In this document: positions 15,714 to 23,932 of the stretch, in pieces
How the letters are laid out: the number at the start of each line of letters is the position of its first letter
Position numbering within the stretch: position 1 is the stretch's first letter
Assembly: GCF_023149135.1 (NCBI RefSeq)
Contig: NZ_JAIWJX010000002.1
Span: forward strand, 3,844,001 to 3,908,000
Source: Fictibacillus marinisediminis
GTDB taxonomy: Bacteria; Bacillota; Bacilli; Bacillales; Fictibacillaceae
Length of the DNA stretch: 64,000 nt
Direction of reading: 5' to 3'
Translations under genes and position numbers: made by a program
Notes under the pieces: model-generated
What the model was told of the DNA's origin: nothing
The model's input: the letters and a program-made list of their open reading frames with translations, nothing else
Database searches by the model: none

Positions 15714-17243
15714 TTATTGCATCACGGTATCAGCGTCAGCGATCCCCTCCTCTTTTTCGGAATGGATAGCCTTTGCCGCTTCCCTGGCCCGGTCTGCCTC
15801 ATGTAAAGCCTGGTCCACCAATGGGAATGCGTTCTTGCGTTTATGGTTGTTGTAAAAGATGGCCCGCTTTCGGATCGGGTCTCCCGTGTAATAACGTTCA
15901 TACTGCAGTGCACGCTGTCCAAACGCTTCTCCTGACAGATCCCATGCGAGTTTAAAGATGCGCACACGGTCAATGGACGAAACGCCTTCACGTCCAACAT
16001 AGTAACGATCCATATCCTCTCTTAACTCCGGATTTTCAAAATCATAGCCTGACGGTGACATGAGCAGTCCCCCGGCACCAATGATCTGGATGACTTCGAT
16101 GGCACGCGGATAAAAGGTTGGCAGCAAGCCGCGAATGGTCTCCAGCGGAGCGGCCGCCGGCATATACTCGCCAGAAGGCGTAACCTCACATTCATATTCG
16201 GAAACACGCAGCAAGGCACGAATTGTTTCCACACTTTGAATGAGTTCCCCAAGATCGTTCTGTACGTTCAAATACACATCAACCCCGATGGAATCCGCTA
16301 AACGGCAGGCGACATCCACAGCGAACGACAGCTTGGAGAGCCCGCGCACGCCTGACTGATGCGCCGGCTGCTGGGCGATCCCTGTTTTCGGATAAAGCAA
16401 GTTCGCCGCTTCCACGTTATTGTGGATAAACACACGGTCCCAAGGAACAAGCACATCATTGAACACAAGGAGTGCATCCATTTCCTCAAAACGGGAGGCC
16501 AGCGGATGGTCGAACAGTGAACGTTTGCCGTCCTGCATCGGCTCACGGCAGATGATGCGGAGTCCCGGTGTATCAATCGGAAGCGCAAATGCCAGTGCAT
16601 ACCGCTCATCTCCCGGTTTGAAGCCTGGGAACGAATACACGATGACTTCATCTGTAATCGGTGCAAGTGTCGCAAGCATTTTCGCTCCGCGAACAAGCAG
16701 GCCGTCCGGCGTCTCCTCCACTGCTCCAAGGTGAGTGAATGTATCTTTTTGTTCATGCGATGTTTTGCTTCGGTCATTTTGCGGGTTGATGATCGCATGC
16801 GTCAGGAACAAGTCGTTATCCCGGATGTATCGGTAGTAATTTTGAATGTTAACGGACCATTCCGGATTGTACTTATCGAGGAACCAGGAGTTGCTCGCCA
16901 TCCCGGTGACCACGACGTTCAGGAAGTCCGGAGTTCTTCCCATCAGACCGTACGTTGCGTTAGCGTATGCTTCAAACAAGCTGCGCCTTGCCATAACGTC
17001 CTCAAGCTTGCGCGGCACGAGAAACGCGTTGGATACACGCTCGCCCGTCTCTTCACAAACATGCGTGATCTTTTCCTGATGATCAGGATCATGCTGCATA
17101 TCATACAGCTTCGCGATCTCCAGAATTGGCTGGCGCAAAACAGGCTCGTTGACAATATCCGTCACTTTCCTGCCCTCCAGCCAAATTTCAGGCTGACGGG
17201 ACTTTAACCCGTCCATATACTGAGCTCCCGTTCGGATTCCCAT
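15714..17243 (-). CDS. HpaB-type FADH2-dependent aromatic monooxygenase, probable anthranilate 3-monooxygenase
   Basis: The 509-residue protein belongs to the 4-hydroxyphenylacetate 3-hydroxylase large-subunit family (acyl-CoA dehydrogenase fold): [15 protein letters not shown] at the start, [59 protein letters not shown] and [20 protein letters not shown]. As the first gene of a 3-hydroxyanthranilate operon it most likely hydroxylates anthranilate at C3, as described for the Geobacillus thermodenitrificans cluster. These enzymes need a separate flavin reductase, and none is encoded in this window. TGAAGGAGGAAG precedes the ATG. 4-Hydroxyphenylacetate as substrate is possible but does not fit the downstream genes. 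Confidence 0.83.
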   Translation of the reverse strand: MGIRTGAQYMDGLKSRQPEIWLEGRKVTDIVNEPVLRQPILEIAKLYDMQHDPDHQEKITHVCEETGERVSNAFLVPRKLEDVMARRSLFEAYANATYGLMGRTPDFLNVVVTGMASNSWFLDKYNPEWSVNIQNYYRYIRDNDLFLTHAIINPQNDRSKTSHEQKDTFTHLGAVEETPDGLLVRGAKMLATLAPITDEVIVYSFPGFKPGDERYALAFALPIDTPGLRIICREPMQDGKRSLFDHPLASRFEEMDALLVFNDVLVPWDRVFIHNNVEAANLLYPKTGIAQQPAHQSGVRGLSKLSFAVDVACRLADSIGVDVYLNVQNDLGELIQSVETIRALLRVSEYECEVTPSGEYMPAAAPLETIRGLLPTFYPRAIEVIQIIGAGGLLMSPSGYDFENPELREDMDRYYVGREGVSSIDRVRIFKLAWDLSGEAFGQRALQYERYYTGDPIRKRAIFYNNHKRKNAFPLVDQALHEADRAREAAKAIHSEKEEGIADADTVMQ

Positions 17244-17278
17244 AGCACTTCCTCCTTCATTTTCTATAGCCTGTCCAC

Positions 17279-17308
17279 ACTATAGATGAAAGCGCTTTCT
17301 AAACTCAA
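17279..17308 (-). promoter_or_regulatory. Promoter of the aromatic catabolic operon
   Basis: On the minus strand TTGAGT (17303-17308), an 18-nt spacer and TATAGT (17279-17284) lie about 35 bp upstream of the monooxygenase start. The spacer contains a cre site. Confidence 0.65.
17287..17300. promoter_or_regulatory. cre site (CcpA operator) in the operon promoter
   Basis: TGAAAGCGCTTTCT matches the cre consensus TGWNANCGNTNWCA at 13 of 14 positions. Lying between -35 and -10, it should give strong repression of aromatic catabolism when a preferred sugar is present. Confidence 0.7.
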
Positions 17309-17316
17309 TGAGGTAA

Positions 17317-17331
17317 TTTCATATTATGAAA
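17317..17331. promoter_or_regulatory. 15-bp palindrome, candidate IclR-regulator operator
   Basis: TTTCATA and TATGAAA form a perfect palindrome around one central base. It ends about 8 bp upstream of the -35, a position suited to an activator. The IclR gene is second in the operon. Confidence 0.5.
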
Positions 17332-17549
17332 GTCTAAGATATTTTTCGCTAAATTTGAATCGTAGGATGGGTGGAATTGAAGTTTTTAATGTAGAAAATA
17401 GAGGTGTTGGGTAAATTTTAGCACAGGACGTTGGCGGTTTTGGGCGGAATCGTTCGACAACTTTTGGTCATAAACCAATATTGTAAATACTCCCCCTCCA
17501 CTTAGAACTAAATGCGTCGAATCCTGTCGCATATCGTCGCGTATAAACG

Positions 17550-17631
17550 TTTTGAACATAAATGAGGGGATTTTGAACGTAAAATCAATTTTTTGAACAT
17601 AAATCGGCATTTTTGAACAATTAACCTCAAA
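17550..17631. repeat. Array B: four ~20-21-bp units with core TTTTGAACATAAA
   Basis: The GAAC core recurs at 17554, 17575, 17595 and 17615 (steps 21, 20, 20). Variable tails follow each core. Unlike the other arrays it sits between divergent genes (aromatic operon and the membrane protein at 17718). Confidence 0.8.
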
Positions 17632-17689
17632 AAAGCCATAACACAGCCCCCAAACAACCTTTCTTTTCATAAGAAGGGTTTAACTATAG

Positions 17690-17695
17690 TATAAT
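17690..17695 (+). promoter_or_regulatory. Probable -10 of the Bax-inhibitor-like gene
   Basis: A perfect TATAAT lies 22 bp before the start codon, with a weak TTCATA 18 bp upstream as a possible -35. Confidence 0.35.
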
Positions 17696-17717
17696 TTAGT
17701 AATAAGGAGGTTACGTG

Positions 17718-18446
17718 ATGAGGAGTTCTAATCCTAGTTTAAAAGAATCAACGTTTTCCAAGCTAAAAGGCCAAGGAATCGAGCATCCGATGACACTTCA
17801 GGGGACGGTTAATAAAACGTTCATCCTGCTCGTCTTATTATGTGCAACTGCCTTTTACACGTGGAATCAATATTTTGATGGAAAGCAGGTGGCTCCGCTT
17901 CTGCTCGCAGGAGTCATCGGAGCTTTCATTGTTTCGCTGATCACCATTTTTGTTCCAAAGGCATCACCCTTTTTAGCACCTCTGTATGCGATGCTGGAAG
18001 GTCTGGCTCTTGGCGGCATAAGTGCCATGTATGAGGCAAAGTTTTCAGGCATTACCACGCAAGCAGTTTTACTCACATTCAGCGTGCTCTTTGCGCTTTT
18101 GATCGTATACAAATTGGGCTTGATCAAAGTCACGAAAAATTTCAGGCTTGGCGTCATGTCAGCCACTCTGGGGATTGCCATCGTTTACCTGATTGATTTT
18201 GTTCTTCGCTTTTTCGGGCTTCATGTTCCTTTTATTCATGAAACTGGTGTAGTCGGCATTATCATCAGTCTGGTTATTGTCGGAGTAGCTGCTCTCAATC
18301 TTGTGCTTGATTTTGATTTTATTGAAAGAGGCGTTGAACAAAGAGCGCCAAAATATATGGAATGGTATGCGGGATTTGGGTTAATGCTTACACTCGTCTG
18401 GCTTTATCTTGAAATGCTCCGCCTGCTGTCCAAAATTAAGAACTAA
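17718..18446 (+). CDS. Bax inhibitor-1/YccA-like membrane protein
   Basis: This 242-residue protein has about seven hydrophobic helices. The blocks FLAPLYAMLEGLALGGISAMYEA and VIVGVAALNLVLDFDFIERGVEQRAPKYMEWYAGFGLMLTLVWLYLEMLRLLSKI are typical of the bacterial Bax-inhibitor-1/YccA family. The paired aspartates in the last helices (LDFDF) correspond to the pH-sensing di-aspartyl site of calcium-leak family members. The physiological role in Bacillus is unknown. The ATG at 17718 is preferred over the GTG directly before it because it lies 7 nt from AGGAGG. It is followed by a terminator. Confidence 0.87.
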   Translation: MRSSNPSLKESTFSKLKGQGIEHPMTLQGTVNKTFILLVLLCATAFYTWNQYFDGKQVAPLLLAGVIGAFIVSLITIFVPKASPFLAPLYAMLEGLALGGISAMYEAKFSGITTQAVLLTFSVLFALLIVYKLGLIKVTKNFRLGVMSATLGIAIVYLIDFVLRFFGLHVPFIHETGVVGIIISLVIVGVAALNLVLDFDFIERGVEQRAPKYMEWYAGFGLMLTLVWLYLEMLRLLSKIKN

Positions 18447-18448
18447 AA

Positions 18449-18473
18449 AAACCTGCTGCGGCAGGTTTCTTTG
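18449..18473 (+). terminator. Intrinsic terminator after the Bax-inhibitor-like gene
   Basis: AACCTGC and GCAGGTT pair around a short loop, followed by TCTTT. Confidence 0.75.
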
Positions 18474-18544
18474 TGTCATTAGCTAAGACATTTAGTGGTA
18501 GTGTATGCTTATAGGACAACCCCTGCAGAAAAGAGGCGATATTC

Positions 18545-18730
18545 TTGGTATCTTCCTTTGATTCCTTTGACCGGTACGTGCTGCCTCATTTCCCCATTCT
18601 CATTCTAGGGGTATCACTCGTCTTGCTTTATGCCGGTTTTCTATATTACAGAGCCAAGGCTGCCGGGATGGCTTTTGTTTTTCTCATTCTTGCTGTGCTT
18701 GGTGTGGTCATCGCGAATATTTACAAGTAA
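18545..18730 (+). CDS. Small two-helix membrane protein, unknown function
   Basis: The 61-residue frame encodes a short polar N terminus, a hydrophobic helix (FPILILGVSLVLLYAGFLYY), an RAKAAG turn and a second hydrophobic helix ending IANIYK. The start is TTG at 18545 with AGAGGCG upstream, so the ribosome site is modest. It ends just before a strong bidirectional terminator, which supports it being a real gene. I do not recognise the family. Confidence 0.6.
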   Translation: MVSSFDSFDRYVLPHFPILILGVSLVLLYAGFLYYRAKAAGMAFVFLILAVLGVVIANIYK

Positions 18731-18733
18731 GCA

Positions 18734-18767
18734 AAAAGCCAGCGCCGCATTCGGCACTGGCTTTTTC
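18734..18767. terminator. Bidirectional terminator between convergent genes
   Basis: AAAAAGCCAG-GCCG and CGGC-CTGGCTTTTT form a long stem with A- and T-runs on both sides, serving the small membrane protein (plus) and the RND exporter (minus). Confidence 0.9.
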
Positions 18768-18773
18768 ACATCA

Positions 18774-21700
18774 TTACATACTCTCTCTCAACGGCAAGGT
18801 ATCTTGTGATGCTTGAACCCGCTGGCGTTTTGATTTTTTAAAATGAAGAAGCTCGTAGAAGACCGGGACGATGACAAGCGTTAAAATGGTTGCGCCAGTC
18901 AGTCCTCCGATAACAACGACAGCAAGTGATTTTGAAACAAGGCTGCCGTCTTCTGATTGAGAGAACAATAGCGGGAGCATCGCAAAAATGGTAGCGACCG
19001 CTGTCATGATGACCGGACGAAGGCGTGTACCGCACGCTTCGATAATTGCATCGCGAATGATCATGGTTTCTTCGTTCTGCTTCACGCGGTCGATAAGTAC
19101 GATCGCGTTCGTGATGACGATACCGATCAGCATGAGTCCGCCGATTAATGCAGTCGGATCGGCTGGCACGCCTGAAATCAGGAGGCCGAGAACCGCTCCG
19201 ATGGAAGCTAACGGAAGCGTCATTAAAATCGCGAGCGGCGCACGGAACGTTTTAAACGTAATGACCATAATGAGGTACACGATTAAAATGGAAGCGAGCA
19301 TCGTCAGACCAAGATCAGCAAAATCGCTGGACTGCTGCTGTGCCGCTCCGCCCTGCTCCAGGCTGACGCCTTTTGGCAGGTCGACTTTTTTCACTTTCTT
19401 ATCAATGGCTGCTGATACAACTGACAGCTTTTCAGGTTTCACTTCCGCAGAAATGCGGATGAACGGTTTGCCGTCTTTATGAAGCTCGGTGCTTGGTTTA
19501 TCTTCCTCTGTAATCTGAGCAACGTTGGAAAGAGGCAGAATACCCTGGGCTGTCTGGATGGAAAGGTCCTTCAGGCCAGATGCCTTTGAAGGGTTGATTC
19601 CTGCGTTCAGCAGCACCGGTGTTGATTTCCCATCCAGCGTAATGGATCCGATCGGCATTGGCTGAATAAGGGAAGCCACCTGTTGTGCAGCCTGCTGGGT
19701 GTTCATTTTTTCAGTATCTACTTTGACGGTATAGACAGGAGCAGTCTTTTCCTGGTTGCTTGAGACCTTCTTCACTCCGTCTACGTCTTTTATCACACTC
19801 ATTAGTTCTTTAGAGGAACTCATGATTTCATCCGGGTCATTCCCGCTGATATCATACGTAATCTCGGAGCCTCCGGAACCGCTGCCGAACATTGATCCGG
19901 CAGAAGCGGTAATGGTTACTCCGTTTTCGTCTTTCTTCAGTTCTTTTACCTTTTTGATGTAATCATCGGCGCCTCCCTTTTCTTTCATGATGACGGTAAA
20001 TTTGACCGTATCCGGGGTGCTGACCTGTCCGTATTTCGCTTCGTCCTCACTGGCACCGTACTGTGTAATCAAATAATCATAGCCTTTAATATCAGCCAGC
20101 TTCTCTTCAAAGGCAACCATGCGATCTTTAATGTCGTCCGCCGGCGTGTTGCTCGGGAACTCCATATTGACGGCAACCATGCTGGCATCCTCTGCACTGA
20201 CAGCGCCCTTCGGCAAGGAAACATACAATCCAAGCGAGCCGACAAGTACAACAACTGCGACAATGATCGGAACATATTTATGGTTAAGCGACCATTTTAA
20301 TACATTTAAATAACGCTTTGGCTCGGAGTGGGCAGGAAGCTTCATCTTCTTCAGCATGCCCTGGCTCAATAACGGTACGACGGCCAATGCTACTAAAAGT
20401 GAAGCAAGCAGGGAATACGTCACCGTAAGGCCGAACGGCAATAAAAATTCTTTTAAGGAGCCGTTGACGAGGCCCATTGGCAGGAATACGGCGACTGTAA
20501 TCAAGGTTGATGAAGTAATGGCCCGTGATACTTCAGCCGTTGCTGCCATGACATTTTCTTTCGTAAATGCTTTGCTTTGGCTTCGTCTGAAAATATTTTC
20601 AACGACCACAATGCTGTCATCAACAAGCCGTCCCACAGCCACCGCCACTCCTCCGAGAGTCAGGATGTTCAGTGTAACCCCTGACAGCCAGAGCAGAAGA
20701 AGTGTGATCCCCAGCGAAAGCGGGATGGATACGATCGTCACGAGGGTCGGCTTCACTCTTCTCAAGAAAACAAGAATGACTAGAGTGGCAAACAATGCTC
20801 CGAGCAGTACTTCCTTCATCATACTGTTTACGGAGTTTTCCACCATGTCTCCAGTCGTAAATACCGTACTGGCTTTTACACCCGGAAAGTCTTTATTGAT
20901 TTTTTTCACGGTTGCCTTCACATCTTTACTGGCTGTCACAGCACTTGCACTGTTGTCTTTGAAAACAGTGATGGCCAGGCTTTCTTTTCCGTTAATGCGC
21001 ATCACCGTGTTCTCGGTTTTTTTCAGATTAATAGATGCGATATCTTTTAAATGGATGACTGGTGCTTTTGGATTCATCACTTGAACCGGAACAACCAGTT
21101 TTTCCAACGCACTGACAGATGTTAGATTGTCCGTCACATTGATCGTACTTTTCTTGCCGTCAATCGTTGCACCGCCTGCAGTTACCGAGGCGTTTTGTCC
21201 TTGAAGCACACTCATCACGCTATTGACGGGTATGTTTTTCTCTTTCATTTTTTTCGTATCCAGCTTCACTTCTACACGGGAATTGTTTTCCCCGAAAATA
21301 CTGGCTTGGGAAATGCTTTTCTTATTTTCAAAAAGAGGAAGCAGCGTCTTTTTTGCCTTTTCCATATTTGCCTTGGTCAGTCCATCAGCAAACGTAAAGG
21401 AGATCTGCCCGACCGGTATCATGGAAGTGTTGAGCTGTGATACTAGTGGTTTGCCTACGGTTTCAGGAAACTGCAGTCCGCTGACCGCCTCCTGAACCTC
21501 TCTTTTTGCGTCTTTCATATTTGTTTTCGAATCAAAGTTAATCGTAATCTGGGAATAGCCGTCTCCTGTCGTCGAAAGAACTGACGACTTTCCTTTTACC
21601 CCTGAAACGGCCTGTTCCACTGGCTCGGTTACTTTATCTGTCATGGATCCTGCATCATATCCCTGCCCGAGCGTCACAACGCTCACCTGCGGATTATCCG

Positions 21701-21821
21701 CTTCCGGCAGAAATTCCATCGGCAGACGGAAATAGCTCACCGTCCCGATAATGAGCGCAATAATGACAAGCAGTGTCACTGGCGCTTTATTCCGAAAAGC
21801 CCATTTTGTTATAAACTGCAT
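18774..21821 (-). CDS. RND-family efflux transporter (AcrB/SwrC type)
   Basis: This protein of about 1015 residues has the full RND layout of two repeats, each with one helix, a large extracytoplasmic domain and a bundle of helices. It begins FITKWAFRNKAPVTLLVIIALIIGT and has YFRLPMEFLPEADNPQV at the first porter domain. GGVAVAVGRLVDDSIVVVENIFRR in helix 4 carries the proton-relay aspartates. SGVPADPTALIGGLMLIGIVITNAIVLIDR is the matching block in repeat 2. The family includes SwrC/YerP of B. subtilis, involved in surfactin and drug export. I start it at 21821 (GGTGGG upstream) rather than the ATG at 21842, which lacks a ribosome site. A palindromic operator candidate lies upstream. Confidence 0.92.
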   Translation of the reverse strand: MQFITKWAFRNKAPVTLLVIIALIIGTVSYFRLPMEFLPEADNPQVSVVTLGQGYDAGSMTDKVTEPVEQAVSGVKGKSSVLSTTGDGYSQITINFDSKTNMKDAKREVQEAVSGLQFPETVGKPLVSQLNTSMIPVGQISFTFADGLTKANMEKAKKTLLPLFENKKSISQASIFGENNSRVEVKLDTKKMKEKNIPVNSVMSVLQGQNASVTAGGATIDGKKSTINVTDNLTSVSALEKLVVPVQVMNPKAPVIHLKDIASINLKKTENTVMRINGKESLAITVFKDNSASAVTASKDVKATVKKINKDFPGVKASTVFTTGDMVENSVNSMMKEVLLGALFATLVILVFLRRVKPTLVTIVSIPLSLGITLLLLWLSGVTLNILTLGGVAVAVGRLVDDSIVVVENIFRRSQSKAFTKENVMAATAEVSRAITSSTLITVAVFLPMGLVNGSLKEFLLPFGLTVTYSLLASLLVALAVVPLLSQGMLKKMKLPAHSEPKRYLNVLKWSLNHKYVPIIVAVVVLVGSLGLYVSLPKGAVSAEDASMVAVNMEFPSNTPADDIKDRMVAFEEKLADIKGYDYLITQYGASEDEAKYGQVSTPDTVKFTVIMKEKGGADDYIKKVKELKKDENGVTITASAGSMFGSGSGGSEITYDISGNDPDEIMSSSKELMSVIKDVDGVKKVSSNQEKTAPVYTVKVDTEKMNTQQAAQQVASLIQPMPIGSITLDGKSTPVLLNAGINPSKASGLKDLSIQTAQGILPLSNVAQITEEDKPSTELHKDGKPFIRISAEVKPEKLSVVSAAIDKKVKKVDLPKGVSLEQGGAAQQQSSDFADLGLTMLASILIVYLIMVITFKTFRAPLAILMTLPLASIGAVLGLLISGVPADPTALIGGLMLIGIVITNAIVLIDRVKQNEETMIIRDAIIEACGTRLRPVIMTAVATIFAMLPLLFSQSEDGSLVSKSLAVVVIGGLTGATILTLVIVPVFYELLHFKKSKRQRVQASQDTLPLRESM

Positions 21822-21864
21822 ACGTTTCCCACCATTCCCCATTTAATTTGTTATAGAGCTGTTA

Positions 21865-21889
21865 GAACAAACTACCCCTTTGTTTGTTC
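21865..21889. promoter_or_regulatory. Inverted repeat upstream of the RND exporter gene, candidate repressor site
   Basis: Perfect 8-bp arms GAACAAAC and GTTTGTTC are separated by 9 bp, 44-68 bp upstream of the start codon. RND genes are often under TetR-family control, but no such regulator is in the window. The rest of 21890-22118 is AT-rich with no gene that I can see. Confidence 0.45.
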
Positions 21890-22118
21890 ATCCTCCCCTA
21901 TGTATGACGGACTGTCTGCCTCATTTGTTCACACTCTTCAAGCAGACTAAAATGCCCATATACAGTATACTTACATTTTAAGGATATATAAACCAAAAAA
22001 AGTAAATATATCTTTAAGATTTCATACCATTAGTTTACTTGCTGGCCGATTTTTCCATAATGTCCTCCGGCTGTATTTCCACATACGACTTGAGGCGTAT
22101 TTTACCTTTCTTATGTAA

Positions 22119-22395
22119 AAGGCTGTTTTCGTAATCTTTGCTGCTCTTGGGAGTGGTTGATTTCCGTTTCAGGCTGCTCGCTTTCCGCGGAGCGTGCGGT
22201 GAGCCTTACCGGCGCCAGCGCCTACTTTCTCGGCGCATAACGCCTGCAGGTCTCACCTGCCACGCTTCCCCCGCAGGACAAGGAAGGCTTCAGCAGCGTT
22301 ATATCGCACGAAGAAAATGTGAAGTTCATTTTCGAGGAGTCTCGCATCTTGCACTCCAATCAACAATCAATGAAGGTTTTTTACAAAATGTTGCC
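22119..22395 (+). mobile_element. MITE-like element, copy 3
   Basis: It starts AAGGCTGTTTTCG and shares with copy 2 the segment GCTCTTGG.AGTGGTTGAT, followed by the common core (CGCTTTCCGCGGAGCGTGCGG, CATCGCACGAAGAAAATG). It carries a short extra GC-rich insertion near 22205-22245 relative to copies 1 and 2. The right end (near GTTGCC at 22395) is only weakly an inverse of the left. Confidence 0.7.
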
Positions 22396-22428
22396 TAGCA
22401 ACAAGCTTTTAGAAAAGAGCTACGTAAA

Positions 22429-22460
22429 AAAACCATCCGGGCGGCTTGCCGGATGGTTTT
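22429..22460 (-). terminator. Intrinsic terminator downstream of array C and the HAD phosphatase gene
   Basis: AAAACCATCCGG and CCGGATGGTTTT make a perfect 12-bp stem with an 8-nt loop. The minus strand continues with a T-run, the plus strand with four T. Confidence 0.85.
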
Positions 22461-22463
22461 GAA

Positions 22464-22589
22464 TACGGGCGCGTTCTACGTTTTTTCGGGCGCGTTCGCC
22501 GAATTTACGGGCGCATAGTGAATATTTACTGGCGCGTTCGCCAAATTTACGGTCGCGTTCAGTCCTTTTACGGGCGCCGCCTTTTTTAC
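22464..22589. repeat. Array C: six exact 21-bp units with core TTTACGGGCGCGTTC
   Basis: Units start at 22464, 22485, 22506, 22527, 22548 and 22569. The GC-rich core TACGGGCGCG is kept with single changes, while the last 8-9 bp vary. The array lies between the stop codon of the HAD phosphatase gene (minus strand) and its terminator, so it is probably transcribed as its 3' untranslated region. Confidence 0.92.
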
Positions 22590-22635
22590 CGTCATGCAGC
22601 AGCATCCCCTTCAAGTCAGTCTCTGCTTACAAGCT

Positions 22636-23379
22636 CTATAATACCCAATGCCTGATCGCCTGAGCGACACCATCCTTCACGTTGGTGCCAGTCACCCAGT
22701 CGGCGGCTTGTTTTACAACGTCCTGAGCATTGCCCATCGCCACGCCAACCCCGGCTTCCGTAATCATGGCGATATCGTTCAGGCTGTCGCCCATCGCGAT
22801 CACATGATCCATCGTGATGCCTAGCTCCTGGCAGACACGGTTCAACGCCCGTGCTTTGTTGATCCCAACTGCGTTGACTTCAATGTTTGTGAGACTTGAG
22901 TTACTGATCTCGAGCTCCTTGTTTTTTGAAAGTTCCTCGAGCACAAGCTTTCGAACCTCGTCATCAGCAATGTTGAAGCCGAATTTCAGCCACTCCATCT
23001 CTGCGCAGTTTTCCGGAAAATTTTCGCGCCATACCTTATCCGTCGACACGGCCCAAAACTGTGCACCATGTTTTTTCGTTAACTCCATCATTGCCTCGAT
23101 ATGATCGTTATGAAGCAGAGTCCGCTCGACAAGGCTGCCTTTGCTGTCCCATACCTCACTGCCGTTTACCGTTACAAGATAAGAATTAAGTTCTAACGAT
23201 TTGGCATAGTCCCAGCACGTCAAAAGCGAACGGCCTGTGCTGAGGACAACATGCACGCCCTTTGCCTGAGCCTCTCGAATCGCCTGCCGATTCCCTTCAG
23301 AGATCTCCAGCTGTTCATTCAATAATGTTCCGTCCATATCCAGGGCAATAAGCTTAATTTCCTTTTGTTCCACTCCCAC
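22636..23379 (-). CDS. HAD-superfamily phosphatase, Cof type
   Basis: The 247-residue protein has HAD motif I LIALDMDGTLLNEQ (nucleophile and acid/base aspartates), motif II VVLSTGRS, and motif IV GDSLNDIAMITEAGVGVAMGNA near the C terminus, with a C2-type cap in between. Cof-type enzymes dephosphorylate small phosphorylated metabolites such as sugar phosphates and flavin or pyridoxal phosphates; the substrate is not predictable here. The frame starts with GTG at 23379, a second GTG two codons on being an alternative; AAAGGGATG lies upstream. It is monocistronic, with array C in its 3' region. Confidence 0.88.
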   Translation of the reverse strand: MGVEQKEIKLIALDMDGTLLNEQLEISEGNRQAIREAQAKGVHVVLSTGRSLLTCWDYAKSLELNSYLVTVNGSEVWDSKGSLVERTLLHNDHIEAMMELTKKHGAQFWAVSTDKVWRENFPENCAEMEWLKFGFNIADDEVRKLVLEELSKNKELEISNSSLTNIEVNAVGINKARALNRVCQELGITMDHVIAMGDSLNDIAMITEAGVGVAMGNAQDVVKQAADWVTGTNVKDGVAQAIRHWVL

Positions 23380-23549
23380 TCATAACATCCCTTTCTTCGT
23401 TTCGCTACCCACAGATTAGCATAAAATGAACAATATTTCTTACGTTAGGGCTTTTCAGCCAGACCCCTGCTCCTTATACCTATGAATGAATGGGAGAAAC
23501 CATTCTGGTTAAACACTTGTTTAAACAGCTTCTGCTCCAGGAACAGATA

Positions 23550-23579
23550 AAAAAAGGAGCCTTATTCGGCTCCTTTTTT
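23550..23579. terminator. Intrinsic terminator overlapping the end of the small coiled-coil gene
   Basis: AAAAAAGGAGCC and GGCTCCTTTTTT form a perfect stem with a 6-nt loop. The minus-strand gene's stop codon lies inside the loop. Confidence 0.85.
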
Positions 23580-23726
23580 GCTCAATAATCTTATAAGCTC
23601 CTCTTGATTTTCACGAACAGAAATCATCTCTTTTTCCATTTCGTCCAATCTCTGTTTTAAAGGGAGCAATGCTTCATCAAGTACGTGCTGCAGTCTTTCT
23701 GCTTTTTCATTTTTAGTCATTTCCAT
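23562..23726 (-). CDS. Small acidic/basic coiled-coil protein, unknown function
   Basis: A 54-residue frame starts at an ATG (23726) after TTGGAG. It has heptad-like spacing throughout (KAERLQHVLDEALLPLKQ, RLDEMEKEMISVRENQEEL), predicting a single long helix or coiled coil. The final codons read KKGAE and the TAA sits in the loop of the terminator, so the gene and terminator overlap by design. I do not recognise the family. Confidence 0.7.
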   Translation of the reverse strand: MEMTKNEKAERLQHVLDEALLPLKQRLDEMEKEMISVRENQEELIRLLSKKGAE

Positions 23727-23932
23727 AATTATCACTCCAATTTTATTTTTGTCCTGTCTCTAAGTTAATTCATGTGCTCAAAAGAAGCAGTGAGCCAAGT
23801 CACATATATCGTTACTTTTACGAAATTACAGGTGTAAAAGCCTGGTAATTAAAGCCACTCTTCGCTCATTTCTTCCGATCTGTGTTATCCTAATTATCAG
23901 AATTATGTTGCGATAGTTAGGGAGATGTGGGT

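Noticed and set aside
17386..17670. 94-residue minus-strand frame over array B
   Set aside because: It spans the repeat array and a divergent promoter region; no ribosome site and no protein-like composition.
20356..21084. 242-residue plus-strand frame opposite the RND exporter gene
   Set aside because: Antisense of conserved helices; Thr/Ser/Arg-rich composition is typical of shadows.
22420..22655. Plus- and minus-strand frames over array C with a YGRV-type heptad repeat
   Set aside because: Both strands are open for the same reason, neither has a ribosome site, and sister arrays have 20-bp steps that would break any frame.
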